A stretch of DNA of 15,863 nucleotides, from the NCBI GenBank assembly GCA_036396755.1, contig DASWKG010000066.1, forward strand, positions 1 through 15,863. Reading direction: 5' to 3'. Source of the stretch: DASWKG01 sp036396755. Its GTDB lineage: Bacteria; Actinomycetota; UBA4738; CALAEC01. How positions within the stretch are numbered: position 1 is the stretch's first letter; the number at the start of each line of letters is the position of its first letter. The translations under genes and the position numbers were made by a program. The notes beneath the pieces are model-generated. The model ran no database searches. It was not told the origin of the DNA and saw nothing but the letters and a program-made list of their open reading frames with translations. Below, piece by piece: positions 5,898-12,180 of this stretch.

Positions 5898-8708
5898 ATG
5901 TCCGCGACGCGCGTCCTGAAGGCGCTCGGCACGCTCTCGAAGCTCGAACAGAAGGATCTCAACGGCCAGGTCGCCGACCTCCAGCCGACGCCGCTCGAGG
6001 TGGCCCCCACCTTCCATCGGGTGTTCGGATCCTCCAAGACGCAGGCGGTGCGCCTGGCGCAGGCCTACGCGACCTCGCTCGTCGACGTGGCCGCCCATCG
6101 GCAGCTCTTCCAGCACGTGGCGCCGCTGCCCGAGGAGGAGCGCCGGACCCTGATCGCCGGCTACCGGAAGGCGGGACAGGAGCGGTGGGTCGTCCACGCG
6201 ATCGGCGAGATGCCGGCCGCCCAGGGCCGCCTGGTGATGAAGGACTTCGTGCTGACCGAGTCGGGGAAGCCCAACCGGGCATCGCTCCGCACGGTCATGG
6301 AGTACCTGGCGGAGATCGGCAGCCAGATCCCGACCCGTCGGATCCCGGCGAGCGATCGGGAGACGGACTCGGCCATCGTCGAGGCCGTCGAGGACCTGGT
6401 CGATGAGCTCGCCGAGGCCGTCAACTCCGTGGTGGACGCGGTGGTGAACGCCGTCGGTGACATCGCCTCCGCGCTGGCCGCGGCGGTGAGCTTCACGGTG
6501 GAGCAGATGGCCAACCTGGCCAAGGCGCTCCTCGAGGCGGGGAGGTCGATCGCCGAGATGGTCGCCGGAGCCCTCGAGGCGGCGGTCTCCAACACCTTCG
6601 CCTTCGTCAAGTCCATGATCCAGGGGATCATCGATGCCGGGCGGGCCATGTTCCAGGTGCTCGAGGCGGTGGTCGGCTTCGTGGGGGCCGCGCTCCAGAC
6701 GGTCCTGCGCGCCATCGACTCCCTCGGGCACACCCTGGGGGAGCTGCTCGTCTGGCTCGGGACGCAGGTCTTCGAGACCGTGAAGAAGTTCGTGGAGACC
6801 TTGATCGCCATCGGGAAGACGGTCGGCAACCTTCTGCAGCAGTCGCTGGAAGCGGCGTTCTCGGTCCTCGAGGCCGTGGTCCGCGCGCTGATCGAGATCG
6901 GGCAGACCGTCGGCTCGCTCCTGGTCACGGCCGTCACTCGCCCCGGGAGCCTCCTCAAGGAGCTGTCCCGCGCCCTGATCAAGATCGGTCAGACGGTTGC
7001 CAACCTCGTCGACACGATCCGCCAGACGGCGGCCCAGTTCGTCGGCAACGTGGTGAAGGCGATCGTCGACATCGGGGGGCACCTGGTCGACCTCGCGGCG
7101 TACGTGGCCACCAAGGCGGCGGCCATCGCCCTCGAGGTGGCCAAGGCGATCCTCGAGGCGGGCATCACCCTCGCCAACCTGGTCATCGACATCGCCGTGC
7201 ACGGCTTCAACGCGATCAAGCGCGTCGTGCAGGCCGTCTTCGAGCTGGGAAGGGTCCTCCTCGACGTCCTTCGGAGCGCCCTCACGCTGACGGCCGCGCT
7301 CCTCCGCGACGTCGTGAAGGCCGCCGTCCAGCTCGGGATGGCCGCGGTCGAGTTCGTGGGCGCGGTGGTCGAGTTCACCTATCGAACGGGTGCGCGCATC
7401 ATCGATGCGGCCATCGAGGCGGGGATCGCCGTTGCCGACCTGCTGGCGGAGGCGGCCGCCGGCACCTACTACCTGTTCCGGCGCATCGTGAACGGCGTGC
7501 TGCAGGCGCTCGGGCCGGTGGGCGACGTCCTCGAGTGGGTGCTCGACCAGGGCGAGGCGCTCGCGGCGGGCCTGTACCGCGAGGCCATCCTCGCGATCCG
7601 CTTCGTCAAGCACAGCGTGACCGAGGCGCTCGACTGGGCCGCCTCCAAGACGGCCGAGGTCTTCGAGCAGATCGTCGCCGCCATCGAGAGCATCGGAGAG
7701 GCGCTCTCCACGGTCATCGCCTGGGCGGCGTCGGCCGGTGAGGCCGCGCTCGAGCTGCTGGGCGAGGTCACCGTGCGCCTGCAGAACTCGCTGAGCTACG
7801 TGCTGAGCTGGCTGGCCAACGACGCCCTGGAGGGCCTCCGGGCCGCGGTTCGCGGAGCGCTCCGAGCGGGAGCCGCCCTCGCGGAGTTCGCCGCGTGGAT
7901 GGTGGGCCGCGCGATCGAGGCCGTCCAGGAGGTGGTGGCCGAGCTCCTGGAGCTGGGCGCCACCCTCGGACAGCTCGCCGCCGACACGCTCCTGCACCCG
8001 CACCACGCGCTGACGAACCTGCTCGCGGCCGCGAAGGCGATCGGGCAGACCACCGTCGACATCGTCGACGCGGCGTTCGTCCAGCCGACGCGGGACGCGG
8101 TCGAGGAGGTGATCCGCGCCGCCAAGGAGATCGGCGAGAGCCTGCTGGACATCCTGGGAGCGGTCCTCGAGGTGGTCGTGGGGGCGATCGACACCGCTCT
8201 CGCGATCATCCTCGAGGTGTTCGGGCTCTTCCGGGACCTGCGGCCCGACGAGGTCACCGAGGCGAAGAAGGTCTACAAGGGCACCCTGCCCTACGCGCAG
8301 ATCCAGATCTTCGAGGGGTCGTTCGTCGCGGGGATGAGCGACTGGTTCCGCGACGAAGCGGTTCCGGTCACGACGATGCGCATCATCCACCTGCCCGATG
8401 GCTTCGATACGGCCACCCCCGACGGTCGCTACACGTTCATCCACGAGATGGGACACGTGTGGCAGGGAGAGGTGACCGGGCCCTACTACATGGGCCACGC
8501 CCTCTTCTCCCAGGTGACCTCAGGGGAGGGCGCCTACGACTACGGCGGCACGCCCGCGCTCCTGCAGGTGACGGCGGACGGAGGTGGCCTCGACCACTTC
8601 AACCCCGAGCAGCAGGCCGCCATCATGGCCGACTTCTACAACGCCCTGATCGCCAGCAGCGACACGACGCCCTACGACCCCTACATCGCGGAGGTCCGGG
8701 CGGCGTGA
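5898..8708 (+). CDS. Giant 29-residue helical-repeat protein with C-terminal gluzincin-like HEMGH domain
   Basis: I do not recognise the full-length family. The ATG at 5898 follows AAGGGGG (5887-5893); the in-frame ATG at 5811 lies inside the promoter and is unlikely. The 936-residue product has three parts. Residues 1-155 are a mixed-charge N-terminal domain without a signal peptide. Residues about 157-779 are almost proline-free, alanine/valine/leucine-rich helices in a repeat with consensus near VVxALxEIGxTVxxLL, whose central Gly recurs every 29 residues. Residues about 785-936 form a soluble domain with FIHEMGHVWQ (HExxH, 849-853) and a later FNPEQQAAIM (Glu904), the arrangement of zinc peptidases related to the DUF4157/Vgr-associated group. 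I see no cysteine anywhere in the protein. The repeats could be a membrane- or lipid-binding scaffold, a pore former or a long solenoid. It is the first gene of the operon and overlaps the C25-like peptidase gene by GTGA. Confidence 0.85.
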   Translation: MSATRVLKALGTLSKLEQKDLNGQVADLQPTPLEVAPTFHRVFGSSKTQAVRLAQAYATSLVDVAAHRQLFQHVAPLPEEERRTLIAGYRKAGQERWVVHAIGEMPAAQGRLVMKDFVLTESGKPNRASLRTVMEYLAEIGSQIPTRRIPASDRETDSAIVEAVEDLVDELAEAVNSVVDAVVNAVGDIASALAAAVSFTVEQMANLAKALLEAGRSIAEMVAGALEAAVSNTFAFVKSMIQGIIDAGRAMFQVLEAVVGFVGAALQTVLRAIDSLGHTLGELLVWLGTQVFETVKKFVETLIAIGKTVGNLLQQSLEAAFSVLEAVVRALIEIGQTVGSLLVTAVTRPGSLLKELSRALIKIGQTVANLVDTIRQTAAQFVGNVVKAIVDIGGHLVDLAAYVATKAAAIALEVAKAILEAGITLANLVIDIAVHGFNAIKRVVQAVFELGRVLLDVLRSALTLTAALLRDVVKAAVQLGMAAVEFVGAVVEFTYRTGARIIDAAIEAGIAVADLLAEAAAGTYYLFRRIVNGVLQALGPVGDVLEWVLDQGEALAAGLYREAILAIRFVKHSVTEALDWAASKTAEVFEQIVAAIESIGEALSTVIAWAASAGEAALELLGEVTVRLQNSLSYVLSWLANDALEGLRAAVRGALRAGAALAEFAAWMVGRAIEAVQEVVAELLELGATLGQLAADTLLHPHHALTNLLAAAKAIGQTTVDIVDAAFVQPTRDAVEEVIRAAKEIGESLLDILGAVLEVVVGAIDTALAIILEVFGLFRDLRPDEVTEAKKVYKGTLPYAQIQIFEGSFVAGMSDWFRDEAVPVTTMRIIHLPDGFDTATPDGRYTFIHEMGHVWQGEVTGPYYMGHALFSQVTSGEGAYDYGGTPALLQVTADGGGLDHFNPEQQAAIMADFYNALIASSDTTPYDPYIAEVRAA
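6370..8230 (+). repeat. Coding tandem repeat, 87-bp/29-residue period, about 20 units
   Basis: Gly codons at 6639, 6726, 6813, 6900, 6987, 7074, 7161, 7248, 7335 and 7422 are each exactly 87 bp apart. Related Gly codons continue at 7512, 7695, 7869, 7956, 8043 and 8133 at 29-30 residue steps or multiples, with earlier units at 6456 and 6540. Around each Gly the pattern is hydrophobic-A-hydrophobic-x-x-hydrophobic-G. At the DNA level some units are still similar (for example ATCGGGCAGACCGTCGGC at 6897 and ATCGGTCAGACGGTTGCC at 6984), which suggests growth by duplication. Twenty-nine residues equal almost exactly eight alpha-helical turns. Confidence 0.9.
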
Positions 8709-9661
8709 CGGACGGGCCGCGCGCCTGGGTGCTCGCGGCGTCGACGGACGCGAGCCGCGCGCTGCGCCCGCTGATCGCCGCGCACGAGCGCGAGCGGCCG
8801 GTGCGGGTCGTCACCACCGACGGCGCGGCCGACCACGCCGTGCTGGGTGAGCACCTCGAGGGGGCCGAGGCCTGCCTGCTGGTGGGCGAGCGACGCCGGT
8901 CCCCGCGCGGGGCGCTCCCGGGGCCGTTCCTCGCAGCCCCCGGGGGCCGGCTCGTGCCGGCCGGGTGGCTCCCCGACGCAGGGGAGAACCTCGGCGGGTT
9001 CGCCGAGGCCGCGGCCCGGGTGCTCGCCAGGGGCGAGGAGGCCGGCCCGGTCGCCGTCCTCGCCCAGTGGCACCAGCGCTACCTGCGGCTGGCCGACCGG
9101 ATGGAGGCGAACCTCGCCGGGACGCGGTTCCCGGTCCTGCGCTGGTCGGCCGAACGGATCACCCGCGACGACGTCGCCGACGCCCTGGGGCTCGGCATCG
9201 GGCTTGCCGTGTACTTCGGCCACGGCCGGCCCAGCGGCTGGGCCGGCTACCGCGGGATGCGCGCCCACCACCTGGCGGGCCGCGACGAGCCGATCGGCGC
9301 CGTGATCTCCGCGACCTGCCGGACGGCCAGCCGATGGCGGACGGGGATGTCCTTCAGCGAACGGCTGGTGCTCGAGGGGGCCGCCGCGTCGTCGGTCGGC
9401 GCGGTGGTGCCGGTCGAGCACCTCGAGAACATGCGGTGGATGCTCGGGCTGGCCGCGGCGCTCCGAGCCGGCGAGCGGCGGATCGGCCGCGTGCTGCTGC
9501 ACGCGGCTCCGCCCGGGGTCGCCGCCGGGAGCGCCTACCGGATCATCGGAGACCCGCTCGCTCCGGTGGCCGGTACCCGGGTCGGAGCCCGCCGGGCACA
9601 AGAGGTCTGGGCGCCGGCTCCGGACGAGCCCATCGAGGGCCGGGCGCCGGCGTTCGCATGA
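8705..9661 (+). CDS. Caspase-like (clan CD, C25/gingipain-type) cysteine peptidase
   Basis: A 318-residue protein with no signal peptide. The N-terminal half (1-130) is less conserved. The C-terminal half carries the family C25-like layout: AVYFGHGRPSGW with the candidate catalytic His173, then VISATCRTAS with the candidate nucleophile Cys205, a G-rich helix LEGAAASSVGAVVPV, and the late motif YRIIGDPLAPV (Gly282-Asp-Pro) that is typical of gingipain-like domains. Clan CD peptidases usually cleave after Arg, Lys or Asp. The related CHAT family is the main alternative. The GTG start at 8705 overlaps the preceding TGA as GTGA, with GGAGG upstream at about 8690-8694. Its tight coupling to the repeat/HEMGH protein suggests that one of them is substrate or partner of the other; that is inference. 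Confidence 0.75.
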   Translation: MTDGPRAWVLAASTDASRALRPLIAAHERERPVRVVTTDGAADHAVLGEHLEGAEACLLVGERRRSPRGALPGPFLAAPGGRLVPAGWLPDAGENLGGFAEAAARVLARGEEAGPVAVLAQWHQRYLRLADRMEANLAGTRFPVLRWSAERITRDDVADALGLGIGLAVYFGHGRPSGWAGYRGMRAHHLAGRDEPIGAVISATCRTASRWRTGMSFSERLVLEGAAASSVGAVVPVEHLENMRWMLGLAAALRAGERRIGRVLLHAAPPGVAAGSAYRIIGDPLAPVAGTRVGARRAQEVWAPAPDEPIEGRAPAFA

Positions 9662-9918
9662 GCGGCGGAGTGGGCGACGGGCTCGAGGACGAGATCAGGG
9701 CGATCGTGGCCGAGGTCGCCGAGATCGCCGAGAGCGAGATCACCGCGGAGGGGGCCCTCGAGGACGTGGGGGTCGACTCGCTCCTGGCCGTCGAGATCGC
9801 CGTCCACGTCGAGGAGCGATACGGCGTGCGGTTCGACGAGGCCGAGCTCGCCGACGTGCGGACGTTCGGCCAGCTGGTGCAGGTGGCTCGCCGGCGGCTG
9901 GCATCGGGCCCGGCGTGA
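9658..9918 (+). CDS. Acyl carrier protein
   Basis: An 86-residue acidic protein with the phosphopantetheine attachment motif GVDSLLAVEI; Ser41 is the predicted carrier site. The preceding DEIRAIVAEVAEI helix and the following EERYGVRFDEAELADVRTFGQLV segment match helices I-III of type II ACPs. It would tether a growing acyl or ketoacyl chain for the synthases encoded just downstream. The ATG at 9658 overlaps the peptidase stop (ATGA) and the gene's own TGA overlaps the next GTG. No phosphopantetheinyl transferase gene is in the window, so it must use one encoded elsewhere. Confidence 0.93.
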   Translation: MSGGVGDGLEDEIRAIVAEVAEIAESEITAEGALEDVGVDSLLAVEIAVHVEERYGVRFDEAELADVRTFGQLVQVARRRLASGPA

Positions 9919-11138
9919 CCCCGGCCGGCCCCACGACCCCGGTGATCACCGGGATGGGGGTCGTCTCCCCGATCGGCGCCGACCCGGGTCAGCTCTGGGC
10001 ATCGCTCCTCGAGGGGCGGAGCGGCGTCGCGCCGGTGCGGTCCTTCGACACCTCCCCCTTCCCGACCCACGTCGGGTGTGAGATCCGGGAGGCGCCCCTC
10101 CTCTCCCCCGCGGCGCCGGCGCCCGGGCGGGCGAGCCTGCTGGCGGCGACCGCCGGCCTGCAGGCGTTGGAGGAAGCGGGGCTCGAGAGCGCGGACCTGT
10201 CGGAGACCGGGCTGTGCATCGGGACGACGATGGGCGAGGCGTGCTGGCTCGAGGCCTGGCCGCCGGAGGCCGTCGCGGCCGGGCCGGCTGCCGTCCCCGC
10301 CGAGGAGCTCCTGCGGTCCGGGCCCGACCGGGTGGGGATGGACGTCTCCCGGCTCCTGCGGCTGCGGGGCCCGGTCGTGGCCCTGGGGGCCGCCTGCGCG
10401 GCCGGCAACTACGCGATCGCCCGCGCGACCGACCTCGTCCGCGCGGGGCGCATCGAGCGGGTGCTCGCCGGGGGCACCGACGCCTTCTCGCGGGTGGCGT
10501 TCGTCGGCTTCTCCCGGCTGGGTGCGCTCGCCGCCGAGTCGTGCCGGCCGTTCAGCGCCGACCGGGATGGGATCGTCCTCGCCGAGGGAGCGGGCATGGT
10601 CCTCGTCGAGGCGCTCGGCGCGGCGCGTGCCCGGGGAGCGGCTCCCCTCGCCGAGGTCGCGGGCGTCGGGCTCTCGTGCGACGCCCACCACATCGTCAGC
10701 CCGCACCCGAAGGGCGCCGGGGCCGTTCGTGCGATGCGCGCGGCGCTGGACGACGCGGCGCTCGAGCCGGGGGATGTCGACTACGTCTGCGCCCACGGGA
10801 CGGGCACCCCCGCGGGCGACCGGGCCGAGGTGGCCGCGGCGGACACCCTCTTCGGCGACCGGATGGTTCCCATGAGCTCGATCAAGGCGCTGACCGGCCA
10901 CGCGATGGGCGGCGCGAGCGCCATCGAGGCGGTCGCGTGCCTCCTCGCGCTGCGGCACCAGGTCGCTCCCCCGACCTGGAACCTGACGGCGCCGGACGCC
11001 GAGTGCGACTGGGACGTCGTGGCCGACGGGCCGCGCCCGGCGACGCTCGGCCTCGTCATGAACAACGCGTACGCCTTCGGCGGCAACAACGCGTCCGTGC
11101 TGTTCCGCCATCCGGACCTCGTGGGAGCCGCCCGGTGA
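9915..11138 (+). CDS. Beta-ketoacyl-ACP synthase (FabF/KS-alpha type)
   Basis: A complete 407-residue condensing enzyme of the thiolase fold. The N-terminus PVITGMGVVSPIG is canonical. The nucleophile is Cys161 in ALGAACAAGNYAI. The two catalytic histidines are His294 in CAHGTGTPAGD and His329 in SSIKALTGHAMGGAS, and Lys324 is also present. The tail AYAFGGNNASVLF carries the usual Gly-rich loop. It catalyses decarboxylative Claisen condensation of malonyl-ACP with an acyl chain on the ACP. Size and motifs fit FabF as well as type II polyketide or aryl-polyene KS-alpha subunits. The neighbouring ACP and non-catalytic KS partner favour a dedicated secondary pathway over housekeeping fatty-acid synthesis, since no fabD, fabG or fabH is nearby. 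The GTG start overlaps the ACP stop by 4 bases. Confidence 0.92.
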   Translation: MTPAGPTTPVITGMGVVSPIGADPGQLWASLLEGRSGVAPVRSFDTSPFPTHVGCEIREAPLLSPAAPAPGRASLLAATAGLQALEEAGLESADLSETGLCIGTTMGEACWLEAWPPEAVAAGPAAVPAEELLRSGPDRVGMDVSRLLRLRGPVVALGAACAAGNYAIARATDLVRAGRIERVLAGGTDAFSRVAFVGFSRLGALAAESCRPFSADRDGIVLAEGAGMVLVEALGAARARGAAPLAEVAGVGLSCDAHHIVSPHPKGAGAVRAMRAALDDAALEPGDVDYVCAHGTGTPAGDRAEVAAADTLFGDRMVPMSSIKALTGHAMGGASAIEAVACLLALRHQVAPPTWNLTAPDAECDWDVVADGPRPATLGLVMNNAYAFGGNNASVLFRHPDLVGAAR

Positions 11139-12142
11139 TCGGCGTCATCGCCCGGCCCGTCCACGTCCTCGGGTCGGGCTGCATCGCCGCCCCGGGACGC
11201 GGACCGGACCGGCTCGAGTCCGCGCTCGACGACGGGTGGCGGCCCCCCGAGGTGAGCGCGGAGTGGAGACCGGATGGCTCGGCTCACGCGCGCGTCGCCG
11301 CGGTGGCGCGCCCCGAGGACCACCTGAGGATGCGCGGCCTGCGCTCGCTGTCGCGGACGGGACGGCTGTGCTGCATCGCGGCCGCCGACGCCCTCGGTCA
11401 TCCGGACCTACCTCCGGGGCCGCCGGAGCGCACGGCGGTCGTGGTGGGCACACGCTGGGGAAGCATCGAGCCCCTCGTCGAGTTCAACCGCGCCGCCGTC
11501 ACCGCCGGGCCGCGTCTGGTGAATCCCTCGCACTTCCCGAACGTCGTCGTGAACGCCCACGCCGGCTACCTGGGAACGCTGTTCGGCCCCGCCGGCCCGA
11601 ACCTGACCGTCTGCGGGCCCGCCGCGGGCCTCGAGGCCATCGGCCAGGCGGCCGACCTCCTCGACCTGGCCCGCGCCGAGCACGCCCTCGCCGGCGGGGT
11701 CGAGGCGCTGGGCACGACCGTGCTGCACGGGCTCGCGAGCGAAGGCTCCGGGGACGTGCCCGGGGAAGGAGCGGGGTTCCTGCTCCTCGGGCCTCCTCCC
11801 GAACGGCCGGGCGCCCGCGTCGCCGCGTGGGCCTCGGAGACCGTCCACGCCCCGGAGGACCTCGGTCCGGCTCGCTCCCGTGTCCTTGAGGAGATCCTCG
11901 AGGCGGCCGGGCTCGGCCGGGGAGACCGGACCCTGCTCTGGCACGTGGGCGAGCCTCCCAACGGCGCCGCGGCCGGCCTCCAGGGCCGGTGGCTCGACCC
12001 CGTCGTCGGGAGCTGCCATGCGGCCGGCGGAGCGCTCGCCGCCGTGGTCGCCGCGCGGAGCGCGACGGCGGGCCGCCCGTCCGTCGCCGCCTCGTTCCCT
12101 CCCGACGGCACGCAGGTCGCGGTCGCGTTCGTCCCGGCCTGA
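11135..12142 (+). CDS. Ketoacyl-synthase-like partner without catalytic Cys (chain-length-factor-like)
   Basis: A 335-residue protein with a degenerate thiolase fold. It keeps VHVLGSGCIAAPG at the N-terminus, a recognisable active-site region GPNLTVCGPAAGLEAIGQA, and SCHAAGGALAAVVA (His295), equivalent to GHAMGGAS in the upstream synthase. Aligning GPAAGLEAI with ACAAGNYAI puts Pro162 where the nucleophilic Cys should be, although a Cys lies two residues earlier (Cys160). The HGTG histidine region is replaced by LWHVGEPPNG. It is also about 70 residues shorter than the complete synthase. The pattern resembles chain-length-factor or 'ketoacyl-synt_2' (PF13723-like) subunits that dimerise with an active KS. 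The GTG start at 11135 overlaps the KS stop by 4 bases, so the two are made together. An independent activity using Cys160 is possible but unlikely. Confidence 0.8.
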   Translation: MIGVIARPVHVLGSGCIAAPGRGPDRLESALDDGWRPPEVSAEWRPDGSAHARVAAVARPEDHLRMRGLRSLSRTGRLCCIAAADALGHPDLPPGPPERTAVVVGTRWGSIEPLVEFNRAAVTAGPRLVNPSHFPNVVVNAHAGYLGTLFGPAGPNLTVCGPAAGLEAIGQAADLLDLARAEHALAGGVEALGTTVLHGLASEGSGDVPGEGAGFLLLGPPPERPGARVAAWASETVHAPEDLGPARSRVLEEILEAAGLGRGDRTLLWHVGEPPNGAAAGLQGRWLDPVVGSCHAAGGALAAVVAARSATAGRPSVAASFPPDGTQVAVAFVPA

Positions 12143-12154
12143 GCCGCCCGGACG

Positions 12155-12173
12155 GGGGAGGCGGTCGCTCCCC
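12155..12173. terminator. Possible hairpin in the convergent gap
   Basis: GGGGAG (12155-12160) and CTCCCC (12168-12173) form a 6-bp stem with a 7-base loop in the 38 bp between the KS-like gene and the oppositely oriented ABC permease gene. There is no T-run on either strand, so it is only a weak candidate for a bidirectional terminator. Confidence 0.35.
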
Positions 12174-12180
12174 GGGTGAT

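Noticed and set aside
6639..7425. 87-bp periodicity considered as a CRISPR array or non-coding minisatellite
   Set aside because: The period is a multiple of three and conserves protein pattern more than DNA sequence, with no identical direct repeats or spacers.
5826..8498. Long open frame on the minus strand opposite the repeat protein (890 codons)
   Set aside because: It is a shadow frame of GC-rich coding DNA: composition is dominated by Arg, Asp, His and Leu with no recognisable domain, and the plus-strand protein has clear motifs, promoter and ribosome binding site.
5898..8708. Repeat protein as a phage tape-measure or contractile-injection component
   Set aside because: Length and helical repeats are suggestive, but no tail tube, sheath, baseplate or AAA ATPase genes are in the window, and the partners are an ACP and ketosynthases.
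9543..11111. Minus-strand open frame opposite the ACP and KS genes (522 codons)
   Set aside because: No motif is visible, and the plus strand encodes a full KS and an ACP.
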